Shown: positions 17,388-26,601, numbered from the stretch's first letter. The stretch is DNA of 64,000 nucleotides from Tomitella gaofuii (GCF_014126825.1 NZ_CP059900.1:620001-684000), one strand, 5' to 3'. Program-made: numbers and translations. Notes: generated by a model from the sequence alone, not told the origin.

Positions 17388-18536
17388 TCACACCCCGGCG
17401 ATGCCTCGCGCCTCGGCCCCGGTGGCGAACGCGAGGAAGGTGTCGTTCTCCTGCGGGGTGCCCACGGTGATGCGCACCCCGTCGTCGCCGTAGGGGCGGA
17501 TGATCACCTTGGCGTCGGCGCTGCGGTCCGCGTATTCGGATGCGCGGGCGCCCAGCGGCAACCACAGGAAGTTCGCGGCGCTCGGGGCCACGCGGTAGCC
17601 GGCGTCGGCCAGCGCCGTGGCCATCCGTGCGCGCTCCGCCACGACGTGCCCGGTGCGCTCGAGCAGCTCCTCCTCGGCATCCAGGCAAGCGAGGGCGGCG
17701 GCCTGCGCGAGCGTGGACACGCTGAACGGCACGAAGACCTTGCGCAATGCGCCGATGAGGGAGGGGTGCCCGATCGCGTAGCCGACGCGGACCCCGGCGA
17801 GGCCGTACGCCTTGGAGAAAGTGCGCAGGACGACCACGTTGGGGTGCCGTCGTGCGAGGGCGAGCGAGTCCGGCACGGCAGCGTCCGGCAGGGCGGGATT
17901 CGGCGCCGCCGGCAGGTCGGTGCGTCCGTCGCCGGGCCGGGCGTACTCGATGTAGGCCTCATCGAGGGCGACCACCACGTGCGGCGGGATCTTCGCGAGG
18001 AACTCCTCGATCGCGCTCTCACCCACGAACGTCCCCGTGGGGTTGTTGGGGTTGCAGACGAACACGACGCGCGTGCGTTCGGTGACCGCCGCGGCCATCG
18101 CGTCAAGGTCGTGCGCGTCGTCCGCGTCGAGCGGCACCGGCACAGGGGTGGCCAGCGCGACCTGCGTGACGATGGGGTACGCCTCGAACGAGCGCCACGC
18201 GAAGACGACCTCGTCGCCCGGGTCGCAGGTAGCCTGCACGAGCTGCTGGCACAGGCTCACCGAACCGCATCCCACCGCGACGTTCTGGGGCGGCACCCCG
18301 GCGCGGGCCGCCAGCCGGGCGGTCAACTCGGCGGCGCCGCTGTCCGGGTACCGGTTGGCGGTGGCGGCGGCCTCGGCGATCGCCCGCGCCACGCTGGGCA
18401 GCGGGCCCGCGGTGGTCTCGTTGCTCGCGAGCTTGACCGCGCCCGGCACGGTGCGCCCGGGGACGTAGGCGGGCAGCGCGTCGAGGTCGGGGCGGGTGCG
18501 GGGCAGTGCGGGTTCAGTCACGGCCGGTTCAGTCAC
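17388..18536 (-). CDS. hisC2: Histidinol-phosphate/aromatic aminotransferase (HisC2-like)
   Basis: A 382-residue class I/II PLP aminotransferase homologous to Rv3772. Seen: LASNETTAGPLPSV, the GCGSVSLCQQL phosphate region, CNPNNPTGT, DEAYIEY and the PLP lysine in RTFSKAYGLAGVRVGY, then the late IIRPYGDDGVRITVG arginine. It should transaminate histidinol phosphate or aromatic 2-oxo acids, the latter fitting the prephenate dehydrogenase gene 4 kb away. GTG at 18536 sits 7 nt after CATACT with GGGAG between, so either a leaderless or short-leader start is possible. The large N-terminal extension of the open frame overlaps a tRNA gene and is not coding. Confidence 0.88.
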   Translation of the reverse strand: MTEPAVTEPALPRTRPDLDALPAYVPGRTVPGAVKLASNETTAGPLPSVARAIAEAAATANRYPDSGAAELTARLAARAGVPPQNVAVGCGSVSLCQQLVQATCDPGDEVVFAWRSFEAYPIVTQVALATPVPVPLDADDAHDLDAMAAAVTERTRVVFVCNPNNPTGTFVGESAIEEFLAKIPPHVVVALDEAYIEYARPGDGRTDLPAAPNPALPDAAVPDSLALARRHPNVVVLRTFSKAYGLAGVRVGYAIGHPSLIGALRKVFVPFSVSTLAQAAALACLDAEEELLERTGHVVAERARMATALADAGYRVAPSAANFLWLPLGARASEYADRSADAKVIIRPYGDDGVRITVGTPQENDTFLAFATGAEARGIAGV

Positions 18537-18694
18537 GTCTCCCAGTATGTCCGACCCCGTCCCGCGGCGTGTCCGACGCCGTTCCGCAGCCCCGTCGGGA
18601 GAGCGCTGCCCGGGCGTTTTGCCAAGCGTCGGGCGTGCTGTGTAGGCTCTCGTGCTGGTGGCCGTGCGGTCACCGCGGGGCCCGCGGGGCCTCA

Positions 18695-18782
18695 GGAGGC
18701 GTGCCAGAGCGGCCGAATGGGACTCACTGCTAATGAGTTGTCCTCTATCCGGGGACCGGAGGTTCAAATCCTCTCGCCTCCG
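18695..18782 (+). tRNA. tRNA-Ser(GCT)
   Basis: GGAGGCG (18695-18701) pairs with CGCCTCC (18775-18781). The anticodon stem ACTCA/TGAGT encloses CTGCTAA (GCT), and a long variable arm is present. TAGGCT at about 18644 is the same -10-like hexamer seen before the TGA isoacceptor. Confidence 0.96.
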
Positions 18783-18884
18783 CGGGGCCGGTTTCGTCAC
18801 CGGCCACCGGCTGGACTATAGTTCTTCACGGAACTCCGGTTCGGATCCGTGCGGGGATACAACTGTACGGACACAACAAAATAC

Positions 18885-18957
18885 GCGCCCGTAGCTCAAC
18901 GGATAGAGCATCTGACTACGGATCAGAAGGTTAGGGGTTCGAATCCCTTCGGGCGCA
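18885..18957 (+). tRNA. tRNA-Arg(ACG)
   Basis: GCGCCCG (18885-18891) pairs with CGGGCGC (18950-18956). The anticodon stem TCTGA/TCAGA encloses CTACGGA, giving ACG, whose first base is converted to inosine by TadA (encoded at 24.3 kb). The T arm is GGGTTCGAATCCC. Confidence 0.96.
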
Positions 18958-18961
18958 CAAT

Positions 18962-19000
18962 CCGCAGAAACCCGGACGGTTGCCGTCCGGGTTTCTGCGG
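18962..19000. terminator. Bidirectional terminator hairpin
   Basis: An 18-bp perfect stem (18962-18979 with 18983-19000) with loop TTG lies between the tRNA-Arg 3' end and the convergent sortase gene. It can serve both strands. No U tract is present. Confidence 0.8.
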
Positions 19001-19012
19001 TTCATCGCGCGT

Positions 19013-19714
19013 CTACCTCGGGCGCGTCGCGACGAGTGAGGCAAAGACCACGATGTTGTCTTCGTAGTCGCGGCTTTGCGTGTCGAATGCCCCGCCGCAC
19101 GTGATCAGCCGTAATTCCGGGGTCTCGGTGTTGCCGTACACGTGCAGCGTCGGAAACTCCGCCTTGGCGAACTGCCGCACTCGCGTGATGTCGAAGACCG
19201 CCACGGTGCCGTCGGCGCGGGTGACGTCCACGGTGTCGCCGGGCCTCAGTGCTCCGAGGTCGAAGAACACGCCCTCGCCCTGCTCGGCCGAGTCGACGTG
19301 CCCGACGATGATGGCGGGTCCGGGCGCGCCGGGTTCGGGCGAGAGGGTGTCCCACCCGGGCACGTCCACCCGGTCGAGAGGCGGCACCTGCAGGGTGCCG
19401 TCCGGGTTCCGGCCCAGTCGCATCAGCGTGTGGTGCACGCCGATGGCGGGGACGTCGATCGCGACCGGGGCCGGCACAGGCGCGGCCGGCACAGGCGCGG
19501 CCGGCGCAGGCGTGACCGGAGCGGGCCGAGCCGGGGATGCGGCGGACGACGGTGCAGCGACCGATGCCGCCGCGGTCGGCGGCTGCGGAGGCGATTCCTG
19601 CAGCGTCGCACCGACGGCGGCCGCCGCGATCCCGATGGCCGCGAGGAGGGACGCCAGCGGCCGCCGCGGCCCGCCGCCGCCGTCGTCCTTGTCGGTCCGT
19701 CATGGTGACGTCAC
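19013..19714 (-). CDS. Class F sortase with an in-frame TGA at codon 5
   Basis: The catalytic domain is intact: VGHVDS (His), RLITCGG (Cys) and SRDYEDNIVV (Arg). In the same frame upstream lie a Pro/Ala-rich linker and one membrane segment (PLASLLAAIGIAAAAVGA), the normal layout of a membrane-anchored transpeptidase. The natural start is the GTG at 19714, which overlaps the stop of the upstream gene as GTGA. However the fifth codon (19700-19702) is TGA. No ATG, GTG or TTG follows in frame until GTG at 19492, which would drop the anchor. ATG at 19703 is out of frame. The gene may be a nonsense mutant, carry a base error, or start at a rare codon. The upstream gene is the likely substrate. Confidence 0.65.
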
Positions 19715-20529
19715 TTGCGGCGTGCGCCGTCGCGCCGCCTGCTCACCGCGAACGCGCCGCCTGCCGCCACGAACGCTGCGCCGCCCACACCGAACACCCA
19801 GCCGTACTCGACGCCGGACGTCGCACCGCCGCCGGTGTCGACACCGCCTCCGGGCACCTGAGTCATCTGAGAGGCGGTGATCGTCCCGCACAGCGCGGGG
19901 GCGGTCGCGGCCAGAGGCAGTTCCGGCACGAGATTGCTCTTCTCGCCCTGCGCTTGCGGCGACAGGGTGGCGGGGTCGAGCCCGTGCACCACCGCGACGG
20001 CGCTGCCGTCCTTCATAGCGTTCAACGTCTCCGGTGAAAGCGTGATTGTCCGTTCGTACTTGAAGCTGCCACCGCTGGGAGCGGTCGTGATGTCGGTTGC
20101 GGCCTTCGCGCTGGTGTCGCCGGTTGTCGTCAGAGTGGTGTTCACGGCGCCGTAGGCCGGTTTGCCCTCGGCGGTGTCCACGATGCCGTCGCCGTTCGTA
20201 TCGGCGCCCGGAGCAGGGCACGTCCCCTGACCTCCGATGTGGATGTGCTGGACGTGCGGGTACGGTCCATTCTGAAATGTTGCGGCGAGCCCCTGCACGT
20301 TCTCCGACACCCAGGCCTGATCGCCCTGCACTTTGATCATCAGCTGCCCCTTGCCGCCGGAGCCGTTGATGGGGTTGAGGATCGCCTGGTAGTACGTGCC
20401 GTCCACGCCGCTGTCGGCGGGCGTATCAGCGGCGGCTGTCGCCGGGATGCCGATGGCCAAGGGGACGGCCGCGAGTGCCGCAGTGGCGGACAGCTGCAGC
20501 GTTCTGCGCATGGTTTCGTTCGTGTGCAT
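19711..20529 (-). CDS. Secreted CHRD-like protein with C-terminal anchor, probable sortase substrate
   Basis: A 272-residue protein with a Sec signal peptide (residues 1-34, ending near ATAAADT). A beta-rich domain resembling CHRD-type domains (YYQAILNPINGSG, HIHIGGQGTCP) is followed by a C-terminal tail with a hydrophobic segment (WVFGVGGAAFVAAGGAFAV) and then SRRRDGARRK. Before the tail is QVPGGGVDTGGG rather than LPxTG. The layout matches a cell-wall sorting signal, and the class F sortase gene overlaps its stop by four bases, so the two are probably partners. ATG at 20529 has a GAGGAG site; the upstream residues of the open frame are not needed. The CHRD label is a resemblance only. Confidence 0.75.
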   Translation of the reverse strand: MHTNETMRRTLQLSATAALAAVPLAIGIPATAAADTPADSGVDGTYYQAILNPINGSGGKGQLMIKVQGDQAWVSENVQGLAATFQNGPYPHVQHIHIGGQGTCPAPGADTNGDGIVDTAEGKPAYGAVNTTLTTTGDTSAKAATDITTAPSGGSFKYERTITLSPETLNAMKDGSAVAVVHGLDPATLSPQAQGEKSNLVPELPLAATAPALCGTITASQMTQVPGGGVDTGGGATSGVEYGWVFGVGGAAFVAAGGAFAVSRRRDGARRK

Positions 20530-20633
20530 CGTTACCAACTCCTCACACTCGGGGCGAGAGGTCTTCCCGTCCGTCTGGTACGAGGTATTCGTTGCGACGT
20601 GGCTCACGGATCGGTGGAGATAGTGTGGGATCC

Positions 20634-21215
20634 ATGGCAGCGGGCTCCGGAGTCGATCATGGCGATCCCGGCGGTGGGGGCAGCGTGGGGCAGGGCCTGA
20701 CCGTCTGCACCGTCGGGCATTCGACGCACGCCTCCGAGGAGTTCGTGGCGTTGCTGCGCGCGCACCGGGTGGAGCGGATCGTGGACGTGCGCACCATCGC
20801 CAAGTCGCGCCACAACCCGCAGTTCGGTGAGGACGCGCTGGCGGCGACGTTGCGTGACGCGGGAATCGACTACGTGCGGATGAAGGAGCTCGGCGGGCTG
20901 CGCCACACGACGAAGGCGTCGGTCAACGGGGCGTGGCGCAACGCCTCGTTCCGCGGCTACGCGGACTACATGCAGACCGCCGCGTTCGCCGAAGGCATCG
21001 ACCGTCTGCGCACTCTCGCGGCGCGGGCGAGCACGGCCGTGATGTGCGCGGAGGCCGTCCCGTGGCGTTGCCACCGTTCGCTCATCGGCGACGCGTTGCT
21101 GGTGCGCGGCGACACGGTCCTCGACATCATGAGCCCTACGCAGGCCAAGCCGCACCGGCTGACGGGATTCGCGGTGGTGGACGGTCTGACGATCACCTAC
21201 CCGCCGGAGGACTAG
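20634..21215 (+). CDS. DUF488 domain protein
   Basis: A 193-residue protein with the DUF488 pattern: TVGHSTHASEEF, IVDVRTIAKSRHNPQF, MKELGGLRH and the late MCAEAVPWRCHRSLIGDAL containing a conserved Cys-x5-CHR. The biochemical role of the family is unknown; the conserved Cys/Arg suggest catalysis or nucleic acid binding. ATG at 20634 lies 7 nt after TAGTGT, so the transcript is probably leaderless. It is divergent from the sortase substrate gene, with about 105 bp between starts. Confidence 0.85.
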   Translation: MAAGSGVDHGDPGGGGSVGQGLTVCTVGHSTHASEEFVALLRAHRVERIVDVRTIAKSRHNPQFGEDALAATLRDAGIDYVRMKELGGLRHTTKASVNGAWRNASFRGYADYMQTAAFAEGIDRLRTLAARASTAVMCAEAVPWRCHRSLIGDALLVRGDTVLDIMSPTQAKPHRLTGFAVVDGLTITYPPED

Positions 21216-21222
21216 GCCCGTC

Positions 21223-22599
21223 TCAGCCTCCGACGGCGAGCCCGAGTCCCAACGCGATCGCCTCGGCGGGGTGGGTGCCCGGGATCCTCTCCCCGCCCGG
21301 CGGCACGCCCAGCCCGGCGAGCTGGATCCCGGCGGGCAGCCCCGGGGCGTCGGGCGCGGGGACCGACACCGCGGGGATGCCGAGCATGTTGAACGGGATG
21401 CACATCCGCAGCAGTTCGGAGCGCACCGACAGTCCGGCGCGGCCGTCGGCCCGCGTCGTCGTGTCCTGCCCGACGGGGGTGGCGCGGATCGGCGTCGTCG
21501 CGCACACCAGTCCGTGCAGGCCCTGCTCGTGGCGGAGGGTGTGCAGCGCCTCGTCGCGCATAAGCCGCACCGAGCGCAGCGCGCGCAGGTAGTCGACGGC
21601 GGGCCTGTCGGCCTGGGCCCGCACGCGGCCCGCTACGCCCGGCGTGTACCGGTCGATGGCGCCGGCGGGGAGCGGGCCGTGCGGGTCCGTGTGCGTCTCG
21701 TAGGCCTCCGCCCCGACGATCACCGGATATGCGGCGGACAGTTCGGCGGCGTGCGGCAGCGCGACGTCCACGACCTCTGCGCCGGCCTCGGTCAACGCCG
21801 CGCACGCCCGGTCGACGGCGTCGGAGATCACCGGGTCGTGCGTGTCGAAGACCGCGCCGCGCAGGCGTCCCACCCGCATGCCGGCCACCGGCCACGGCGT
21901 GCGCGCGACGCCGGGGATCGCACCCCAGGCCAGGCCGGCATCCACGACGTCGCCGGTGAAGAGCCCGATGTGGTCCAGCGTCGTCGACAGAGGGAACACA
22001 CCCCGGGTAGGGAGGGCCGCGACGCCCGGCTTGAACCCCACCACGCCGCACAGCGCGGCCGGGGTGCGCACGCTGCAGCCGGTGTCGGTCCCGACGGCCA
22101 ACGGCACGGTCTTGCGCGCCACGAGGGCGGCCGAGCCCGAGGATGAACCGCCCGTGATGCGCGCCGGGTCGTGCGGGTGGGCGGCGGGGCCGTCGACGTT
22201 CTCCTCGCCGGTGCAACCGTAGGCGAACTCGTGCAGGTGCGACTTGGCGACGACGATCGCGCCGGCTTCGCGCAGGCGGGCGACGATGTCGGCGTCGCGT
22301 TCCGCCGGCGGCGCGTCCGCCAGTGCGGCGCTGCCGCAGCGCGTGGGCAGCCCGGCCACGTCGATGTTGTCCTTGACCACGACGGCCACCCCGTGCAGGG
22401 GACTGCGCCAGCGGTCGGCGGCGATCTCCGTGTCCAGCAGCGCGGCCTCCGCCAGCGCGGCGTCGTCCCTGCGCGCCGGCACGAGGTTCTCCCACGGGGT
22501 GCCGGAGAGCCCGTCGAGCGCGCGCAGAACCTGTTCCACGTGTGCGGTGACGGTGACCTCCTTGCGCGCCAGAGCGGTCGCCAGCTCGCGGAGGCTCAT
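21223..22599 (-). CDS. Amidase signature family protein
   Basis: A 458-residue amidase. The Ser-cisSer-Lys triad is visible as the Lys in [14 protein letters not shown], the cis-Ser in [13 protein letters not shown] and the nucleophile in [17 protein letters not shown]. The family cleaves carboxamides to acid and ammonia; substrate unknown. It is not GatA, because the length, the context and the absence of GatB/C neighbours do not fit. The ATG overlaps the tyrA stop as ATGA, so translation is coupled, and GGAGGCG lies upstream. Confidence 0.85.
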   Translation of the reverse strand: MSLRELATALARKEVTVTAHVEQVLRALDGLSGTPWENLVPARRDDAALAEAALLDTEIAADRWRSPLHGVAVVVKDNIDVAGLPTRCGSAALADAPPAERDADIVARLREAGAIVVAKSHLHEFAYGCTGEENVDGPAAHPHDPARITGGSSSGSAALVARKTVPLAVGTDTGCSVRTPAALCGVVGFKPGVAALPTRGVFPLSTTLDHIGLFTGDVVDAGLAWGAIPGVARTPWPVAGMRVGRLRGAVFDTHDPVISDAVDRACAALTEAGAEVVDVALPHAAELSAAYPVIVGAEAYETHTDPHGPLPAGAIDRYTPGVAGRVRAQADRPAVDYLRALRSVRLMRDEALHTLRHEQGLHGLVCATTPIRATPVGQDTTTRADGRAGLSVRSELLRMCIPFNMLGIPAVSVPAPDAPGLPAGIQLAGLGVPPGGERIPGTHPAEAIALGLGLAVGG

Positions 22600-23642
22600 C
22601 GGCGGACGCCTCCGCGCTGATCGGCGCCGTCGGGGCTGCTCCACACGCCGCCCGCGCGTCCCGCGTCGCGGAGCTGCTCGATCCACCCCGGCACTCCCGG
22701 CTGCAGCCCGTCGATGCGCGAGCGGCGGGTGTGCTCGTACTCGCGTCGCGCCACGTGCCCCCGGCCCGCCAGGTCGGCGATCCCGTCCCCCGCCGCCAGC
22801 GCGTCCCGCGCCGCGGCGAGCAACGCCAGGGTCTCGTCCAACGCCGCCGTCAGGGCGTCCGCGTTGCCTTCGCACATCGCGCGCACCAGCAGCGGGTCCG
22901 TCGCGGCGACGCGGGTGCCGTCGCGGAACGACCCGGCGGCCAGCGACAGCGCAAGCTGGTCGCCCGCCCCGGAGACCGCGAGGGCCTCGGCGAGGACGTG
23001 CGGCAGGTGCGAGATGCGGGCGACGGCGGCATCGTGCTCCGCGGAACCGGCCGGCACCACCACCGAGCCGCAGTCCTGGGCCAGATCGGCCACCCGGGTC
23101 CACACATCGGGGTCGGCGCCGTCGTCGGCCGCCACCACCCACACCGCTCCGTCGAACAGCGCTCCGTCTCCGGCGGTCCACCCGGACTCCGCTGTGCCGG
23201 TCATGGGATGGCCGCCCACGTAGTGCGCGTCGAGACCGTGGGCGGCCAGCGCGTCGGCCATCGGCTGCTTGACGCTGACCACGTCGGTGATCGGACAGTG
23301 CGGGGCGTGCTCCGCGATGGCGGCGGCGATCCCGTCGACGGCCGGCAGCGGCACCGCGATGACGATCAGCGCCTCCGTGGCGGCGGCGCGGTGCAGGACC
23401 GCGGGCAGGTCGCCGGACACGTCGTAGCCCGCCTCCGCCGCCTCGCGCACGGTCTCCGCGGAGCGGTTCCACCCCCACACGCTGCGGCCGGCCGCAGCGG
23501 CCGCACGCAGCAGCGATCCGCCGATGAGGCCCAGCCCCAGCACGCACACCCCGGGGCGATCCGGGGATCCGTCGGCCGGGTCGGGGGCGCCGGCCGCGTG
23601 GCCGGCGACCGGCGGCGTGCCGGCTTGCGATGGCGTCGTCAC
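22596..23642 (-). CDS. tyrA: Prephenate dehydrogenase
   Basis: A 348-residue enzyme of tyrosine synthesis that oxidatively decarboxylates prephenate to 4-hydroxyphenylpyruvate with NAD. Seen: the Rossmann motif [23 protein letters not shown], the [13 protein letters not shown] substrate histidine segment and the helical dimerisation domain with [12 protein letters not shown]. No ACT domain follows, so feedback control by that route is absent. GTG at 23642 lies 6 nt after CAACCT and is preferred as a leaderless start; ATG at 23660 adds six residues. It is divergent from the tadA-associated gene, as in M. tuberculosis (Rv3754). Confidence 0.9.
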   Translation of the reverse strand: MTTPSQAGTPPVAGHAAGAPDPADGSPDRPGVCVLGLGLIGGSLLRAAAAAGRSVWGWNRSAETVREAAEAGYDVSGDLPAVLHRAAATEALIVIAVPLPAVDGIAAAIAEHAPHCPITDVVSVKQPMADALAAHGLDAHYVGGHPMTGTAESGWTAGDGALFDGAVWVVAADDGADPDVWTRVADLAQDCGSVVVPAGSAEHDAAVARISHLPHVLAEALAVSGAGDQLALSLAAGSFRDGTRVAATDPLLVRAMCEGNADALTAALDETLALLAAARDALAAGDGIADLAGRGHVARREYEHTRRSRIDGLQPGVPGWIEQLRDAGRAGGVWSSPDGADQRGGVRR

Positions 23643-23707
23643 CGTTCCAGGTTGGCACATCCGAGGCGGGGGTCGTAAACGGTGCCATCAGCGGCTACCG
23701 TTGCGGC

Positions 23708-24274
23708 ATGGCTGCACAAGGTGTGGACACGGACTCGGTACGCGGGTCCGTCGACGGCGCGGGGGACTCCGCGGACGGTTCGGACGAGCTGTACGGCTTC
23801 GCCGTGGCGGTGGTGTACGACGACGGCCGCTGGTCGTGCACGCCGATGGGCGACGAGGCGCGCGAGAGCCTCGATGCCGCCGTGGCCGAGCTGCGTGGCA
23901 TGCGCGCCGCGGGGCCGGTGTTCGGCTTGCTCGACGTCGACGAGTCCTTCTTTGCCATCGTGCGGCCCGGCCCGGAGACGGTGCATCTGGCGTTGTCCGA
24001 CGCGGTCTGCGCCATCGACTACGACCTGGCTGCGGACATCCTCGAGGTGCTCGGCGTGGACGTTCCCGACCTCACCCCCGACGAGGTGGACGACGCGGAC
24101 CCGTGGCCGGAGGGCGACCTCGCCGTGCTGGCCGATCTGGGCCTGCCGGAGCCGGTGCTCAGCGTGATCATGGACGAGGTGGACCTGTACCCGGATGAGC
24201 AGCTGGGCACCATCGCGCAGAACCTCGGTTTCGCCGACGAGTTCGCCGCGGTGCTCGACAGGATCGACCGCTGA
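23708..24274 (+). CDS. tRNA adenosine deaminase-associated protein
   Basis: A 188-residue acidic protein homologous to Rv3753c. The conserved core runs from LYGFAVAVVYDDGRW to VCAIDYDLAADILEVLG, and the C-terminus DELYPDEQ-like segment and GFADEFAAVLDRI end it. It always precedes tadA in related genomes, and a partner role in deamination is assumed from that only. ATG at 23708 follows TACCGT by 6 nt (leaderless type). Confidence 0.87.
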   Translation: MAAQGVDTDSVRGSVDGAGDSADGSDELYGFAVAVVYDDGRWSCTPMGDEARESLDAAVAELRGMRAAGPVFGLLDVDESFFAIVRPGPETVHLALSDAVCAIDYDLAADILEVLGVDVPDLTPDEVDDADPWPEGDLAVLADLGLPEPVLSVIMDEVDLYPDEQLGTIAQNLGFADEFAAVLDRIDR

Positions 24275-24321
24275 AGGAGTCGACGCCGGCGGATCGCGCC
24301 CCCCGGCGGCGCGACGAGGCG

Positions 24322-24783
24322 ATGATGCGTGCCGCGCTGGCCGCGGCGTGCGCCCCGGGAGCTGTCGATGGCAGTGGTGCTGTGAGCGGCGCCGACGTCC
24401 CCGTCGGGGCCGTCGTCTTCGACGCCGACGGGCGGGAACTGTCGCGCGCGGTCAACGCGCGCGAGGCGTTGGGCGATCCCACCGCGCACGCCGAGGTCCT
24501 CGCGTTGCGGGAGGCGGCGCGCGTGCACGGCGACGGATGGCGCCTGGCCGGTGCCACGCTCGCCGTCACGCTGGAACCGTGCACCATGTGCGCGGGGGCA
24601 CTGGTGCTGGCGCGGGTGGACCGCGTGGTGTTCGGGGCGTGGGAGCCCAAGACGGGGGCCGTCGGCTCGCTGTGGGACGTGGTGCGCGACCGGCGGCTGA
24701 CGCATCGCCCCGAGGTGCGCGGCGGAGTGCTCGAGCGCGAGTGCGCCGAAGTTCTCGAGCGCTTCTTCCACGCGCGCCGCTGA
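24322..24783 (+). CDS. tadA: tRNA-specific adenosine deaminase TadA
   Basis: A 153-residue cytidine-deaminase-fold enzyme that converts A34 of tRNA-Arg(ACG) to inosine; that tRNA gene lies 5.4 kb upstream. Zinc and catalytic residues are in DPTAHAEVLAL and LEPCTMCAGALV. The start is uncertain. ATG at 24322 is listed, but in-frame codons run back to a CTG at 24271 that overlaps the previous stop (CTGA), and the residues encoded there (ADRAPRRRDEA) resemble the usual N-terminus of the family. The preceding gene ends 47 bp before the listed ATG, so they form an operon. Confidence 0.92.
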   Translation: MMRAALAAACAPGAVDGSGAVSGADVPVGAVVFDADGRELSRAVNAREALGDPTAHAEVLALREAARVHGDGWRLAGATLAVTLEPCTMCAGALVLARVDRVVFGAWEPKTGAVGSLWDVVRDRRLTHRPEVRGGVLERECAEVLERFFHARR

Positions 24784-24866
24784 GGCAGGGTGCCTAGACG
24801 GCAGTGTCTATGCAGGTCACGGCGGCGGTTGTGTGATGACCCCTGTGTCCGTGTACAGTACTTCCC

Positions 24867-24951
24867 GGTGGCGTGACCGAGCGGCCGAAGGAGCTCGCCT
24901 CGAAAGCGAGTGAGGGGCAACCCTCCGTGGGTTCAAATCCCACCGCCACCG
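24867..24951 (+). tRNA. tRNA-Ser(CGA)
   Basis: GGTGGCG (24867-24873) pairs with CGCCACC (24944-24950). The anticodon stem CTCGC/GCGAG encloses CTCGAAA, giving CGA, and a long variable arm is present. TACAGT at 24854-24859 lies 7 nt before the first base and is a convincing -10 element. Confidence 0.96.
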
Positions 24952-24956
24952 CGCTG

Positions 24957-24999
24957 AAGGTGCCGGGGCCCCGTGCGGACGGGGCCCCGGCACCTTTTT
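24957..24999 (+). terminator. Intrinsic terminator of tRNA-Ser(CGA)
   Basis: An 18-bp GC-rich stem (24957-24974 with 24979-24996) with loop GCGG is followed by T residues (five T in a row at 24995-24999). This is the most canonical terminator in the window. Confidence 0.92.
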
Positions 25000-25107
25000 G
25001 TTCCATGCTCAGGGCTCGAGGTCGTTGCCGGCTCCGGTGATCGAGGCCGTGCCAGCACCACTTGAACCTAAGCGCCGGATCCCGGGGTGTCCGCGGGGGA
25101 CGGTGCT

Positions 25108-25125
25108 CAATGCCGCGCAGTTAGT
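25108..25125 (+). repeat. Left terminal inverted repeat of the IS element
   Basis: Eighteen bases, exact inverted match to 26597-26614. The target duplication copy GGACGGTGCT lies immediately outside at 25098-25107. Confidence 0.93.
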
Positions 25126-25172
25126 GGTGTGGCTGGTGTGGCAAGTGTGACTGCGGCGTGTCGGGCGAAGAG

Positions 25173-25239
25173 CAACGGAACTCCACGGTAGGCAAGGGGT
25201 GTCCTCACAAGACGCCCTGCTACCAAAGGAGTTCCGTTG
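25173..25239 (+). promoter_or_regulatory. Hairpin that buries the transposase ribosome site and start codon
   Basis: CAACGGAACTCC (25173-25184) is a perfect complement of GGAGTTCCGTTG (25228-25239). The right arm contains the end of the AAGGAG ribosome site and the TTG start, and weaker inner pairing (GGTAG with CTACC) extends the structure. Read-through transcripts from outside the element would fold and stay untranslated, a protective device known for IS10 and others. The pairing is seen; its effect is inferred. Confidence 0.65.
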
Positions 25240-26601
25240 CCGTCCCAGTCTGTCATCCCTGCCCCGCTGCCCGCGCCGGCGGATCCCTTCGCCGCGGGTC
25301 ATCTCGGCGAGTTGACCCGGATCGTGTCATTCGATCTGGTCGACGCGGCGATCGAGGCTGCCGGAGCGGCGCAGAAACGGGTGCGCCGCCTGCCCACCCG
25401 GGTGGTGATGTACGTGCTGCTCGCGGGGGTGCTGTTCACTGGCGTGGGCTACCAGCAGGTACTGGCGCGCCTGGCCCGCGGCGCCGGCCTGAGCCTGACC
25501 ACGCCCGGTAGCTCGGCGTTGTCCCAGGCGTTCCGGCGGATCGGCACCGGCCCGCTTGCCGAACTGTTCGACCTGGTCCGCGGCCCGGCGGCCGGGTCCT
25601 CGCGCTGGCGGGGCCTGCTGGTGTGCGCGATCGACGGCACCACGATGTTCGTGGCGGACACCGGCGCCAACACCGGCGCGTTCGGCCGCCAGTCCGGCCG
25701 CCCTGACGCACCGGCCGGATACCCGATGCTGCGGCTGGTGAGCATCGTCGCATGCGGCACCCGCACGGTCATCGACGCCGTGTTCGGCTCCTACCGGGCC
25801 GGGGAGACCACCTACGCCCCCGCCCTGACGAACAGTCTGCGCCCCGGCATGCTGCTGCTGGGCGACCGCAACTTCGCCGCCGCCGCCCTGATCGAGCAGT
25901 TCGCCGCCACCGGCGCAGACCTGCTCATACGGTGCAAGAACGCCCGCAGGTTCGAGGTCCTCGAGCGCCTGGACGACGGCACCCAGATCGTGGCCATCGG
26001 CGATCTGCGGGTGCGCCTGATCGACGCCCAGATCACCGTCGATCTCGACCCGGCCGGCGGCCGGCGCACCGGCACCTACCGTCTGATCACCACGCTGACC
26101 GACCCGGACCGCTACCCCGCACGGCAGATCGTGCAGCTCTACCACCAGCGATGGGAGATCGAGACCAGCTACCGGGAGACCAAAGCGACGATCCTCGCGG
26201 GCCGGGTCCTGCGAGCACGCACCCCGGCCGGCGTCGCCCAGGAGGTCTACGCCGTCCTGATCGTCCACCAGGCGCTGCGCACCGCGATCGCCGACACCGC
26301 CCTGGCCGCCGGCGACATCGCTCCCGACCGGCTCAGCTTCACCATCGCCCTGACCACCGCCCGCGACGCTATCCACGATGCGGGTCTCATCCTCGCCGGG
26401 CCCTGCACCGACCTGACCGGCCGCATCGGGCGAGCAGCACTGGCAGCGGTCATGCCCGCCCGCCGATCACGCTCGAGCCCCAGAGTCACGAAACGGGCCA
26501 TCTCCAAACACCGCGCGAAAGGCAACGTCGACCGCACGAACTATCGGACCCGCATCACGACACACCTACCGGGCATCATTGACACCAGACACGACAACTA
26601 A
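25237..26601 (+). CDS. IS4-family DDE transposase
   Basis: A 454-residue transposase. An N-terminal IS4 domain (residues 1-110) is followed by the RNase H-like core with the first Asp in CAIDGTTMFVAD, the second in LLGDRNF and the Glu in the YHQRWEIETSYRETK signature, which is the IS4 Y-R-E-K motif. It starts at TTG (25237), with AAAGGAG five bases upstream, and the start region is buried in a hairpin. All catalytic residues are present and the frame is intact, so the element is probably active. Confidence 0.95.
   Translation: MPSQSVIPAPLPAPADPFAAGHLGELTRIVSFDLVDAAIEAAGAAQKRVRRLPTRVVMYVLLAGVLFTGVGYQQVLARLARGAGLSLTTPGSSALSQAFRRIGTGPLAELFDLVRGPAAGSSRWRGLLVCAIDGTTMFVADTGANTGAFGRQSGRPDAPAGYPMLRLVSIVACGTRTVIDAVFGSYRAGETTYAPALTNSLRPGMLLLGDRNFAAAALIEQFAATGADLLIRCKNARRFEVLERLDDGTQIVAIGDLRVRLIDAQITVDLDPAGGRRTGTYRLITTLTDPDRYPARQIVQLYHQRWEIETSYRETKATILAGRVLRARTPAGVAQEVYAVLIVHQALRTAIADTALAAGDIAPDRLSFTIALTTARDAIHDAGLILAGPCTDLTGRIGRAALAAVMPARRSRSSPRVTKRAISKHRAKGNVDRTNYRTRITTHLPGIIDTRHDN

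Noticed and set aside
19492-19703. Reading frame starting at ATG 19703 (Arg-rich) as the true sortase N-terminus
   Set aside because: It is out of frame with the catalytic domain and has no hydrophobic segment; the adjacent frame has a good membrane helix and linker.
25000-25107. Possible remnant of a gene between the tRNA-Ser terminator and the IS element
   Set aside because: A short minus-strand frame ends there, but joining the sequence across the IS gives no recognisable protein; it is treated as intergenic.
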